Positions 1-7,515 are shown, numbered from the stretch's first letter. The stretch: 64,000 bases of DNA from Zunongwangia sp. HGR-M22 (GCF_027594425.1 NZ_CP115159.1:3247001-3311000), one strand, 5' to 3'. Notes: generated by a model not told the origin, from the sequence alone. Made by a program: numbers and translations.

Positions 1-429
1 ATTTACATCTGGAGACATGCTTGCCGTTTTATTGGTAGGCCCCATAGCACCGGCCACAAATTTTGGTTGGTCGGGATTGGCTTCGGTTAATTCAGTAGCT
101 ACTTGTTTAGCGATTTTGGCGGACTCGTAGTTTAATTCATCCACAAGTTCCTCCATTTGATAATCTGCCATAGCTATCGTAGTTCCCGAGAACGTATTGG
201 TTTCTACAATATCGGCTCCTGCCTGAAAGTATTTTTTATGAATTGTGGCTATTGCCTCTGGTTGTGTGATGGAAAGGAGATCATTATTTCCTTGTAACGA
301 CACCGGCCAATCCTTAAAACGATCGCCACGGAAATCTTCTTCAGTAAATTTATATTCCTGAAGCATGGTTCCCATTGCACCATCAAGGATCAATATTTTT
401 TCGGCTAATATTTCTTCTAATTTCGACAT
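1..429 (-). CDS. metH: Cobalamin-dependent methionine synthase, homocysteine-binding domain (partial, N-terminus only)
   Basis: The minus-strand frame opens with ATG at 429-427 and stays open to the window edge (143 codons seen). The start reads MSKLEEILAEKILILDGAMG, and further on come GTMLQEY, QGNNDLLSITQPEAI, GADIVETNTFSG and VAGAMGPTNKTASMSPDVN. These are the hallmarks of the homocysteine S-methyltransferase (TIM barrel) domain of B12-dependent methionine synthase, which moves a methyl group from methyl-cobalamin to homocysteine. The zinc-binding cysteines lie outside the window. In many Bacteroidota MetH is split into two genes, so I cannot say whether this one also carries the folate, B12 and activation domains. 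A SAM-I riboswitch sits directly upstream, which supports a methionine function and shows how the gene is controlled. Confidence 0.93.
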   Translation of the reverse strand, partial: MSKLEEILAEKILILDGAMGTMLQEYKFTEEDFRGDRFKDWPVSLQGNNDLLSITQPEAIATIHKKYFQAGADIVETNTFSGTTIAMADYQMEELVDELNYESAKIAKQVATELTEANPDQPKFVAGAMGPTNKTASMSPDVN

Positions 430-479
430 GTTATTCTGTTCTAAACGCTATCAAAAAAGAAGAAAAAGGAAGTCTTGAT

Positions 480-592
480 GTTATCTATCTACGAAAAAAC
501 GTAGTAGAAGGTAGCACCTTCTCCATTGTACTAGAGACAAAGAGGGTTGCTAAGGTTTCATCGGGTCTAATCCCTCAACCTTTCTTGATAAC
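480..592 (-). ncRNA. SAM-I (S-box) riboswitch in the metH leader
   Basis: Read on the minus strand, the core shows the conserved S-box blocks: TATCAAGAAAGGTTGAGGGA, then GACCCGATGAAACC, then TTAGCAACC, then AAGGTGCTACCTTC. The closing helix P1 is GTTATC at 592-587 paired with GATAAC at 485-480. A P4-like hairpin CTACG-tttttt-CGTAG lies just before the 3' side of P1. SAM-I aptamers bind S-adenosylmethionine and turn methionine genes off. The aptamer ends about 50 nt before the metH ATG. I see no clear Rho-independent terminator between them, so control could be at translation, but the expression platform is not resolved by eye. Confidence 0.92.
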
Positions 593-612
593 GCTATTAT
601 TTTAATGAACTC

Positions 613-644
613 AGCCCGCTAATATACGGCGATCTATTATAATT
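613..644 (-). promoter_or_regulatory. Possible metH promoter
   Basis: On the minus strand a TTG is followed after 19 nt by TATATTAG, six of eight matches to the Bacteroidota -7 box TAnnTTTG. It lies about 25 nt upstream of the riboswitch, where a promoter is needed. The match is imperfect, so this is a candidate only. Confidence 0.35.
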
Positions 645-718
645 ACAAGAAAATGAGTAAAAATCTTGATTCGCTTCTTCTTTATTAGTATTGAAGAAAT
701 TAATTATATCAATTCTGT

Positions 719-884
719 TCATTTTTTCCATTGATGAAAAAACGAACCAAAAAAATCTAGGCTTACTAATCTTGCTTGAAATTGTATGTTCGGAAGCTAA
801 ATTTTAGAAACTCGCTTCGCTCAAAAAGCCTAAAATTTTTACGCTTCTCTCACTTTCAAATTTACAAGCAATTTTCGATAGGCC
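719..884 (+). repeat. Dispersed repeat element with long imperfect palindrome, copy 1
   Basis: This stretch matches 1472-1634 along its whole length in the same orientation, with scattered differences. The first part reads like ttccattgatgaaaaaacg. The second part, from CTAGGCTTA at about 757 to GATAGGCC at 884, is a long imperfect inverted repeat: GGAAGCTAAATTTTAG near 792-807 faces CTAAAATTTTTACGCTTC near 830-847, and the outer arms (AGGCTTA...CTTGAAATTGT and ACAAGCAATTTTCGATAGGCC) also pair. RNA from it could fold into one long hairpin. No reading frame or transposase is present. It may be a non-autonomous mobile element or a REP-like family. Together with the riboswitch it accounts for the 430-918 gap. 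Confidence 0.8.
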
Positions 885-918
885 ATTTTTATTCCATATT
901 AAAAATAAAACCCAAGTG

Positions 919-1341
919 TTATTTTACAGCTTCCCCATTTACATTTACTTCGTAAGAGATCTCAGCAGCTTTCTCTAACATTTTTGCTACGGAACAATAT
1001 TTATCCATAGAAAGTTCTACAGCACGTAAAGCTTTTTGTGGAGAAACATCGCCTTTTAGCATGAAGTTTAAATGAATCTTTTTAAAAACATTAGGAATTG
1101 CACCATCTTCTCTGAAGCCTTCAACTTCTACCTGCAAATCTTCTAGTTCTACTTTTTGTTTTTTAAGAATCATCACCACATCAATACTACTACAACCGGC
1201 AATACCACGAAGAATTAAGTCCATCGGACTTCCTCCTTGCGGATTTTCTTCAGATTTATTATCTAAATGAACAATATCTCCACGTTCATTTTTAGTCTCA
1301 AAGTGATAGGCATCGTTAAGCCTTTTCAGAAAGATTTTCAT
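919..1341 (-). CDS. OsmC/Ohr family peroxiredoxin-like protein
   Basis: A 140-residue protein with the two cysteines typical of the OsmC/Ohr family: Cys50 in AGCSSIDVVMIL and Cys116 in DKYCSVAKML. The family reduces organic peroxides or handles other sulfur species with this cysteine pair, in the cytoplasm. The length is normal for the YhfA/OsmC subgroup. The gene is monocistronic in appearance, flanked on both sides by copies of the same palindromic repeat, and lies among sulfur genes on the same strand. Whether it acts on peroxides or on reactive sulfur species cannot be told from sequence. The start MKIFLKRLNDAYHF is a good match to family starts. Confidence 0.88.
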   Translation of the reverse strand: MKIFLKRLNDAYHFETKNERGDIVHLDNKSEENPQGGSPMDLILRGIAGCSSIDVVMILKKQKVELEDLQVEVEGFREDGAIPNVFKKIHLNFMLKGDVSPQKALRAVELSMDKYCSVAKMLEKAAEISYEVNVNGEAVK

Positions 1342-1471
1342 CTATTTTAATTTTGATTCAAATATACGAAACGTGTTGTGATTCTTTTGTAATCTTTGCT
1401 ACTTTGAAGCTATTTAAAAAAACGCCATTTCTATAAAGGAAATGACGCTTTCAATATTAGTTTATACATTT

Positions 1472-1634
1472 TCTTTTTTCCATTGACGAAAAAAGAATCA
1501 AAAAAGTCTAGGCTTACGAAACTTCCTTGAAATTGTGCATTCGGAAGCTAAATTTTAGGAACTCGCTGCGATCAAGCAGACTAAAATTTTACGCTTCTCT
1601 CATTTCCAATTTTACAAGCAATTTTCGATAGGCC
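1472..1634 (+). repeat. Dispersed repeat element with long imperfect palindrome, copy 2
   Basis: Direct repeat of 719-884. The palindromic core runs from CTAGGCTTA at about 1508 to GATAGGCC at 1634, with GGAAGCTAAATTTTAG (1543-1558) facing CTAAAATTTTACGCTTC (1581-1597) around a 22-nt loop. Differences between copies fall in both arms. The rest of the 1342-1784 gap is AT-rich sequence without a plausible gene; near 1753-1775 it carries the phrase ctaaaatctaacagcaaagc, which recurs in altered form near 3651-3672. Confidence 0.8.
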
Positions 1635-1784
1635 GATTTCAATTAGCAATCGAAAACTTCAATTCCTAGTTAGACTTCATCTAGAGCTTCTATCTTTTTT
1701 AAAAATTTGACATTTAAAAATCATTTTTCTTTTTTAATGTCTAATATCTAAAATCTAACAGCAAAGCGATCTAATATCGATTTT

Positions 1785-2846
1785 CTAGCCTATACTCTGT
1801 ACTACTTCTTTCTTGGCTTCTTTTTTAGATCCGTCGAATCCTTCTACTCCGCCCACTGTCGTATATTTAAGCACATATTTTTTATCTGGGAAAATTCGCT
1901 GATACGCACTCTGGCACATAATCGCTGCTTCGTGGAAACCAGATAAAATCAGTTTTAATTTTCCTTTGTATGTATTGACATCGCCAATGGCGTAAACTCC
2001 AGGGATATTAGTCGCATAATCATAAGAATTATCAACTTTTATAGCATTTTTTTCGATCTCTAAGCCCCAATTTCCGATTGGTCCTAATTTTGGAGACAAG
2101 CCAAATAATGGAATAAAATGATCTACTTCTCTTAGCTCTTCACCTCTGGCTTCATCTTTATGGCGAATCACTACCTGCTCCAGGTCATTATTTCCTTTAA
2201 TACCAACAACTTCAGCATTAGTGATCATTTCAATTTTACCGAGTTTCGATAATTCAGAAACCTTTTCTACAGAATCTAAAGCACCTCTAAATTCTTTTCT
2301 ACGATGTACCAGCGCTACTTCTTCAGCAACATCCGCTAAATAAATTGCCCAATCTAAAGCGGAATCTCCACCACCGGCGATCACTACTTTTTTACCACGA
2401 TAAATCTCAGGATCTTTAATAAAATATTCCACGCCTTTATCTTCATAATCAGCGATATTTGGGATAGGCGGTTTACGTGGCTCGAAAGAACCTAAACCTC
2501 CAGCAATGGCTACAACCGGGGCATGATGTTTTGTTCCTTTGTTTGTGGTTACGATAAATGTACCGTCATCTAACTTTTCTAAAGTTTCAGCACGCTCACC
2601 TAAAGTAAATCCAGGTTCAAAAGGTTTAATTTGTTCCATTAGATTATTCACCAAATCGCCTGCGTTGATTTCCGGGAAAGCCGGAATATCATAAATCGGT
2701 TTTTTGGGATAAATTTCTGAACATTGACCACCTGGCTGCGGTAAAGCGTCGATTAAATGTGTTTTTAATTTTAATAATCCCGCCTCAAAAACGGTAAATA
2801 ATCCTGTGGGGCCTGCTCCTATAATTAGGATATCTGTTTTAATCAT
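1785..2846 (-). CDS. Ferredoxin/flavodoxin-NADP+ reductase, thioredoxin-reductase-like type
   Basis: A 353-residue flavoprotein with an N-terminal FAD-binding motif GAGPTGL (residues 10-16), a second nucleotide-binding motif AGGGDSALDW (about 157-166) and a C-terminal FAD motif GVYAIGDVNTYKGKLKL. It resembles thioredoxin reductase but lacks the redox CxxC, with only a lone Cys42, which is the mark of the YumC-type ferredoxin/flavodoxin-NADP reductase. It probably passes electrons from NADPH to ferredoxin. The ATG overlaps the stop of the siroheme gene by 8 bp, so the two are translationally coupled. The position beside a ferredoxin-type sulfite reductase suggests that it feeds that enzyme; this is inference. 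Confidence 0.9.
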   Translation of the reverse strand: MIKTDILIIGAGPTGLFTVFEAGLLKLKTHLIDALPQPGGQCSEIYPKKPIYDIPAFPEINAGDLVNNLMEQIKPFEPGFTLGERAETLEKLDDGTFIVTTNKGTKHHAPVVAIAGGLGSFEPRKPPIPNIADYEDKGVEYFIKDPEIYRGKKVVIAGGGDSALDWAIYLADVAEEVALVHRRKEFRGALDSVEKVSELSKLGKIEMITNAEVVGIKGNNDLEQVVIRHKDEARGEELREVDHFIPLFGLSPKLGPIGNWGLEIEKNAIKVDNSYDYATNIPGVYAIGDVNTYKGKLKLILSGFHEAAIMCQSAYQRIFPDKKYVLKYTTVGGVEGFDGSKKEAKKEVVQSIG

Positions 2847-3432
2847 TTTTATCTTTCTTTACGATTAAAGATTCGGTTATTGTATTTAATTGTTCCACCT
2901 TGGCTTCAAAATCACCTTTAATGGTTTTTCTATATTCATTAAGATTTTCTACCATTCGATTAACATCTTCCGGAATTACCTCTTCAAAAAACTGACGTAA
3001 ACGTTTGGCCGTTGTTGGCGATTTGCCATTAGTAGAAATCGCTATTTTTACATTGCCTTTATTGACGATCCCGCCCATATAAAAATCACATAGTTCGGGT
3101 GTATCGGCAATATTCGCTAGCAAATATCTTCTCTTGGCGTGGCGATGTACTCTTTTGTTTAATCTCGCATCATTAGTTGCTGCCACTACAATATGCCTTT
3201 TTTTCAAATATTTTTTTCGATATCTGCCTTTGGTCAATTTAATCCCATGTTTTTCAGCAAGTGCAGCAGTTTCAGGAGCGAACCATTTGGCAACTACTTC
3301 AACATTAGCATTAGGGCTTGATTTCAATAAAAAGTGCAGCTTTTCATGCCCAACATTTCCTCCGCCAACAACGAGAATGTTCAAGTTATTCACTTTTAGA
3401 AATACGGGATATAATTCATTTCTTGGTTGCAT
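2839..3432 (-). CDS. Precorrin-2 dehydrogenase / sirohydrochlorin ferrochelatase-like protein (SirC/Met8/CysG N-terminal type)
   Basis: A 197-residue protein starting MQPRNELYPVFLKVNNL with a Rossmann NAD-binding motif VVGGGNVG (about residues 21-28), then VVAATND and the conserved STNGKSPTTAKRLRQF. This is the CysG N-terminal/Met8 family, which oxidises precorrin-2 to sirohydrochlorin and in some members inserts iron to give siroheme. Siroheme is the cofactor of the sulfite reductase encoded 1 kb upstream. The gene overlaps the following FNR gene by 8 bp. It is separated from cobA by a 258-bp AT-rich gap, in which I see no promoter or terminator strong enough to report. The bifunctional role is inferred from the family. 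Confidence 0.88.
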   Translation of the reverse strand: MQPRNELYPVFLKVNNLNILVVGGGNVGHEKLHFLLKSSPNANVEVVAKWFAPETAALAEKHGIKLTKGRYRKKYLKKRHIVVAATNDARLNKRVHRHAKRRYLLANIADTPELCDFYMGGIVNKGNVKIAISTNGKSPTTAKRLRQFFEEVIPEDVNRMVENLNEYRKTIKGDFEAKVEQLNTITESLIVKKDKND

Positions 3433-3690
3433 ATTTTTTTAGCGATTGGCTTTCAAAATAAATTCAAAATTCAATATTTTAAATTTGAAATAATATGATA
3501 TAAGTTCTTGTTTTTAAAATCTAACTACTTAATTAAAATCGGAATCCAACATTTAAAATTCAAAAATTAATTAGTGTTGTTTCTTTGATGCCTGACAATC
3601 CTATCGACATCATGAAATCATTTATTTCGATCCTCTTTCGTCAAATTTCAAAATTCTAACAGCGATAGCGCTCTAAAATCTAACTTCTAA

Positions 3691-4488
3691 CTATGCTGCT
3701 CCTATTTTAAGAAATTTTGAATATTCTGAAGCTGAAAAACCGCTTGCTTCTTTTAGTTCTTTCGGTAATTGATGACTTTCTTTCACCACTTCACCAATTA
3801 CAATAATTGAAGGTGCCGTAAGTTCTTTTTCAGCAACTACTTTTTCTATAGTTTTAATGGTTCCAAAACCAGATTGCTCGTTGATAGTGGTACCGTTTTG
3901 AATAATCCCTACTGGCGTATCTTCTTTCCCAAATTCGCTAAAAATCTTTACAATTTCAGATAACTTGCTCATTCCCATCAAAATCACAACAGTAGCCGTA
4001 GATTGCGCAGCCAGATAGACATCATTCGATAATTTTCTAGCCGAAGTTGTTCCCGTAATTACCCAAAAACTTTCTGAAGTTCCGCGTTGTGTAAGCGGAA
4101 TTCCAACATTGGCCGGAACCGCAATAGATGAAGTTATTCCTGAAATTACCGCTGTATCCAAGCCTTTGCTTTTGGCATAATTAATCTCTTCAGAACCTCT
4201 TCCGAAGATAAAAGGATCACCTCCTTTTAATCGTACAACATGCCCCCGTTCATTGGCATAATTCACGATTAGCTCATTGATCTCATCCTGAGAATACCGA
4301 TGTTTATTTTTCCGTTTCCCAACATAAATATGCTCGGCTTGCGGTGCGTATTCGAGTAGCTCACGATTAATGAGTGCATCGTAAAGCACAACTTTTGCAG
4401 ATTTAAGTGTATTTAAAGCTTTTAGAGTGATTAGTTCCGGATCTCCAGGACCGGCACCAACTACACTTAATTTTGGTAAATTATACAT
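3691..4488 (-). CDS. cobA: Uroporphyrinogen-III C-methyltransferase
   Basis: A 265-residue SUMT enzyme with the S-adenosylmethionine-binding motifs VGAGPGDPELIT (about residues 10-21), GGDPFIFGRGSEE, and ISGITSSIAVPANVGIPLTQRG. It methylates uroporphyrinogen III twice to precorrin-2, the first step to siroheme. I place the start at the ATG at 4488 rather than an upstream in-frame codon at 4515, because a near-perfect Shine-Dalgarno AAGGAGGTG ends 4 nt before it. The start overlaps the stop of the sulfite reductase by 8 bp (ATGTATAA), so the two are coupled. Strong Shine-Dalgarno sites are unusual in this phylum. The gene supplies cofactor to the enzyme encoded just before it. Confidence 0.94.
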   Translation of the reverse strand: MYNLPKLSVVGAGPGDPELITLKALNTLKSAKVVLYDALINRELLEYAPQAEHIYVGKRKNKHRYSQDEINELIVNYANERGHVVRLKGGDPFIFGRGSEEINYAKSKGLDTAVISGITSSIAVPANVGIPLTQRGTSESFWVITGTTSARKLSNDVYLAAQSTATVVILMGMSKLSEIVKIFSEFGKEDTPVGIIQNGTTINEQSGFGTIKTIEKVVAEKELTAPSIIVIGEVVKESHQLPKELKEASGFSASEYSKFLKIGAA

Positions 4489-6574
4489 TTTGCACCTCCT
4501 TCGTTCTATAGGCATCTACTCTTTTTAAGAATAAACGCGCATCTTCAATATATTTTTGAGCAAACTCTTCGCTAGGTTCATGCTCATTCAATTGATAAGC
4601 AAATTCTTTAAACGTAGTTGACAGTTCTATTTTTCCGGTTTCTACAAACAATTCGTCAAACTGGGCGATAATTCCCGCTTGAGTATTCGTTTTTACATCA
4701 TCGGCTAACAACAATGCTTTTGCAGAATTTACGATTGAAGTATAGGAATGATAAAGAGAATCTGACCATGCCTTGCGATCCAACGCACTCTGTGCATTGT
4801 CTATTTTCTCTTCACTTTCAAATAGTAAGGTGGCAATAAGATCGATCACCACGCCCGCACATTCACCAACACCAACGGCTTTGATATAGGGTTTTTCGTG
4901 GCCCCAATCGATAAAATCATTTTCATTAAGATTCGATGTATCCGCTAAGTCTTTTAGTAAATCGTAGAAATACGTTTTCCCCTGACGATCGTAATAATGG
5001 ATAAATTTTTCATCAGTTCCAGCATTAGTATCAAAATCATTCAGCAATAATCGTAAAGCTTCTGGGCCACGTTTACTAGGAACTTTTACCACTTTATCGG
5101 CAAAACGACCTTCACCATTTCCAAGAACACCGCCACCAAGTAATACTTGCAATGCCGGAGCTACGGCTTTACCCGATTTAATTGACATGCCCTGAAAACC
5201 AATTTCAGCCATATTGTGCTGACCGCAAGCATTCATACAACCGCTAATCTTTATAGTAATATCTTTTCCGTTAATAAACTGCGGATATTCTTCTTTTAGA
5301 ACATCTTCCAATACGTCTGCAATTCCGGTACTACTGGCGATTCCTAAGTTACAGGTATCGGTTCCTGGGCAAGCGGTAATATCGACTGTTTTATTGTATC
5401 CCGTTTCCGCATAGCCCAACTTTTTTAATTCGGTATAGAAAAATGGTAAAAATGGCTCCCGAACATGACGAATTAAAATATCCTGGCGTAAGCTTAAACG
5501 AATTTCGTTACCTGCATATTTTTTGACCAAATCGGCCAACTTTCTAGCACCACCAGTATAAAAATCGCCTAACGGAACTCGAATTCCTATAGCAAATAAT
5601 CCCTGTTGTTTCTGAGGAATAACATTGGTGTTTCGCCAAACTTCAAACTCTTTTTGATCTTCAATTTCTACGGAAGAAATTTCAACTTCCTGAAGTACTG
5701 GAGCCGCTTCAAACTTTTCGATATGAAATTCAGGTTGCTTTGTAGAAAGTGCTTTTTTCTGTTCTGCTACTAAATCTAAAAAAGCATCTAAACCAATATC
5801 TTTAATTAAAAACTTCATCCTGGCTTTTAATCGTTTAGCACGTTCGCCATGACGATCAAAAACGCGAAGCACCGATTCTATCAGCGGAATAATTTCTTCA
5901 GCTTCAATAAAATCATATAATTTATCGGCGTGACGTGGCTGTGAACCTAGTCCGCCTCCTAACATTACCTTAAAGCCGCGTTTTCCATCTTTTAATTTCG
6001 GGATAAAACCCAGATCATGGATATAACTTAGTGCTGTATCCTCATCGGTTGCAGAAAAAGCGATTTTAAACTTACGTCCCATTTCCTGGCAAATAGGATT
6101 CCGTAGAAAAAATCGAAACGCAGCATCGGCATACGGTGAAACATCAAAAGGTTCATCGACATCGATACCGGCCGTTGGCGAAGCTGTAATATTTCTTACT
6201 GTATTACCGCAGGCTTCACGAAGCGTGATATCATCTTTCTCTAATTGCGCCCAAAGCTCTGGCGTTCGATCGAGACTTACATAGTGAATCTGTATATCCT
6301 GACGGGTAGTGATATGCAATCTTCCGGTAGAATATTCATCAGACACATCGGCAATTCGATGCAATTGTTCTGAAGTTACTTTTCCAAAAGGCAGTTTTAT
6401 ACGAACCATTTGTACACCAGCCTGCCTTTGGCCGTAAACTCCACGCGCCAAGCGCAGGCTTCGGAATTTTTCTTCGTCTGCTTGTCCCTCACGGAACAGC
6501 CGAATTTTCTTTTCTAAATCGATGATGTCTTTTTCGACAACAGGATTTTCAATTTCGGTTCTAAAACTTTGCAT
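4481..6574 (-). CDS. sir: Ferredoxin-dependent sulfite (nitrite/sulfite) reductase fused to a C-terminal HEPN-like domain
   Basis: A 697-residue protein. Two ferredoxin-like half domains and two siroheme/4Fe-4S domains fill residues 1 to about 540. The cluster ligands are visible as Cys402 and Cys408 (CPGTDTC) and Cys446 and Cys450 (CMNAC). ITTRQDIQIHY (about 88-98) and LSLRQDILIRH (360-370) are the duplicated siroheme-binding repeats. It reduces sulfite to sulfide with six electrons; neighbours (cysH, siroheme genes) favour sulfite over nitrite. Residues about 565-690 are extra: an all-helical region with LYHSYTSIVNSAKALLL that looks like a HEPN domain and is absent from ordinary Sir/NirA proteins of about 550-580 residues. 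A Cys leader peptide and terminator precede the gene. Confidence 0.93.
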   Translation of the reverse strand: MQSFRTEIENPVVEKDIIDLEKKIRLFREGQADEEKFRSLRLARGVYGQRQAGVQMVRIKLPFGKVTSEQLHRIADVSDEYSTGRLHITTRQDIQIHYVSLDRTPELWAQLEKDDITLREACGNTVRNITASPTAGIDVDEPFDVSPYADAAFRFFLRNPICQEMGRKFKIAFSATDEDTALSYIHDLGFIPKLKDGKRGFKVMLGGGLGSQPRHADKLYDFIEAEEIIPLIESVLRVFDRHGERAKRLKARMKFLIKDIGLDAFLDLVAEQKKALSTKQPEFHIEKFEAAPVLQEVEISSVEIEDQKEFEVWRNTNVIPQKQQGLFAIGIRVPLGDFYTGGARKLADLVKKYAGNEIRLSLRQDILIRHVREPFLPFFYTELKKLGYAETGYNKTVDITACPGTDTCNLGIASSTGIADVLEDVLKEEYPQFINGKDITIKISGCMNACGQHNMAEIGFQGMSIKSGKAVAPALQVLLGGGVLGNGEGRFADKVVKVPSKRGPEALRLLLNDFDTNAGTDEKFIHYYDRQGKTYFYDLLKDLADTSNLNENDFIDWGHEKPYIKAVGVGECAGVVIDLIATLLFESEEKIDNAQSALDRKAWSDSLYHSYTSIVNSAKALLLADDVKTNTQAGIIAQFDELFVETGKIELSTTFKEFAYQLNEHEPSEEFAQKYIEDARLFLKRVDAYRTKEVQNV

Positions 6575-6620
6575 GGATAATATAATTTTAATGAGCTATC
6601 TGCTAGAAACAGATGTAAAT

Positions 6621-6655
6621 AAAAAAGTCCTTTTTTGTGTTTTACACTTAAAAGG
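6621..6655 (-). terminator. Attenuator terminator in the sulfite reductase leader
   Basis: On the minus strand GTCCTTTT-aa-GTGT-aaa-ACAC-aa-AAAAGGAC (6655-6627) is followed by TTTTTT (6626-6621), a clear Rho-independent terminator ahead of the sulfite reductase ATG at 6574. Its 5' arm contains CTTTTAAGTG (6652-6643), exactly complementary to CACTTAAAAG (6693-6684), which spans the stop codon of the upstream Cys leader peptide. The two pairings exclude each other, as in amino-acid attenuators. Confidence 0.85.
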
Positions 6656-6686
6656 ACTTCCTATATAACTAAATACAAAAACACTT

Positions 6687-6734
6687 TTAAGTGCAGGAAT
6701 AACTGCGCATGCACATCGATTTACACCAGATCAT
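6687..6734 (-). CDS. Cysteine leader peptide (15 aa) of the sulfite reductase operon
   Basis: A 16-codon frame, ATG at 6734, encodes MIWCKSMCMRSYSCT and a TAA stop at 6689-6687. Three of 15 residues are cysteine, a rare amino acid. The stop codon lies inside CACTTAAAAG, the antiterminator arm that can pair with the terminator downstream. Model: with ample charged Cys-tRNA the ribosome reaches the stop, hides this arm, and the terminator forms; if it stalls at Cys4 or Cys8 the antiterminator forms and sulfite reductase is transcribed. No known function for the peptide itself. A shorter start at Met7 would still contain two Cys codons. The model is inference, but the layout is complete. Confidence 0.75.
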   Translation of the reverse strand: MIWCKSMCMRSYSCT

Positions 6735-6782
6735 TTTTGTATTAAAATTTGTCATTTTTCAGTCTTCTTTTAAAATATAATA

Positions 6783-7412
6783 TTAAGCGTGAAGTCCACA
6801 TTCTCTATTTGCCAATACTTTTGTTGGATCAAAATATTTATGCTCGTTAGGTAAGCCGTGTTCTTCCAGATAAAGATCTAGTTTTTGGTCACTCCAATGA
6901 TAAAACGGACTCACCTTTAAAAGACCATCTTTACTATAACTAAGAATATCTATACTATTACGAAACGCAGTTTGTCCTTTTCTAAGATTTGTAAACCAAA
7001 TATCTGGTTGCTGCTCTCTCATCGCTCTCTGGAAAGGTTCTAACTTAACCTGCCGGGTAAATTCATCATGATCTGCGCTGTCTACCTGCGGGATACCGTT
7101 AAACATTGCATCTCTATAAGCTGCAGTTTGCTTTGGCATATAAACCTTCACATTAAGATCTAAAGTATCGATTACTTCTCTAGCGTGCTTATATGTTTGC
7201 GGCGTGTTATACCCCGTATCACACCATACCACCTGAACATCAGATTTAATTTTTGAGACAGCATGTAAAATTGCCACTTCGTAAGGTCTAAAATTAGTTG
7301 TCACCACCGGACGCTTACTATTAAGAATTACCCACTGGATAATTTCTTCAGGGCTTATACCTTTTAGTTGCTGATTAAGGATTTTTAGTTCTTTCTCTGT
7401 ATACCTTTTCAT
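6783..7412 (-). CDS. cysH: Phosphoadenosine phosphosulfate (PAPS) reductase
   Basis: A 209-residue enzyme from ATG at 7412 (MKRYTEKELKIL). It has the PP-loop region TNFRPYEVAILH, WCDTGYNTPQTY, and ends with the conserved catalytic motif RECGLHA, whose single cysteine attacks the sulfur of PAPS to give sulfite. The paired cysteines that bind the 4Fe-4S cluster of APS reductases are absent, so it is of the PAPS type and would need thioredoxin. An upstream in-frame GTG at 7436 is less likely. ATP sulfurylase genes (cysD, cysN) are not beside it. A promoter and an operator-like palindrome lie just upstream, and the sulfite reductase operon follows after 208 bp. Confidence 0.92.
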   Translation of the reverse strand: MKRYTEKELKILNQQLKGISPEEIIQWVILNSKRPVVTTNFRPYEVAILHAVSKIKSDVQVVWCDTGYNTPQTYKHAREVIDTLDLNVKVYMPKQTAAYRDAMFNGIPQVDSADHDEFTRQVKLEPFQRAMREQQPDIWFTNLRKGQTAFRNSIDILSYSKDGLLKVSPFYHWSDQKLDLYLEEHGLPNEHKYFDPTKVLANRECGLHA

Positions 7413-7452
7413 AATCTTATCTTTCCTGAAGTCCACTTTTATATTTTAAATC

Positions 7453-7481
7453 TAATAACCTATAGATTTAGTAGGTTATTA
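7453..7481 (-). promoter_or_regulatory. Operator-like palindrome at the cysH transcription start
   Basis: TAATAACCTA (7453-7462) and TAGGTTATTA (7472-7481) form a perfect 10-9-10 inverted repeat. It begins 4 nt downstream of the cysH -7 box, so it covers the expected transcription start, a classic repressor position. The adjacent gene encodes an Rrf2-family regulator, which bind palindromes of this size. The link to that protein is inference. Confidence 0.55.
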
Positions 7482-7484
7482 AAG

Positions 7485-7515
7485 CAAAAGTAACTTTCAT
7501 TTTAATATAGACCAA
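7485..7515 (-). promoter_or_regulatory. cysH promoter (Bacteroidota type)
   Basis: On the minus strand TTG (7515-7513) and TACTTTTG (7492-7485), a full match to TAnnTTTG, are separated by 20 nt. It lies about 73 bp upstream of the cysH ATG. Confidence 0.6.

Noticed and set aside
375-605. Plus-strand ORF of 76 codons
   Set aside because: It is antisense to the metH start and the SAM-I riboswitch; the sequence is explained by those.
719-1634. Insertion sequences
   Set aside because: No transposase frame, no clear terminal repeats with target duplications; kept as a repeat only.
1785-2846. Annotation as thioredoxin reductase
   Set aside because: The redox-active CxxC is missing, so FNR type is better.
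4489-4515. Upstream start for cobA
   Set aside because: The ATG at 4488 has a strong ribosome site and matches family N-termini.
6783-7412. Annotation as 4Fe-4S APS reductase
   Set aside because: The paired cluster-binding cysteines are absent.
7413-7436. GTG start of cysH
   Set aside because: The ATG at 7412 gives the normal family start; the extra eight residues are not supported.
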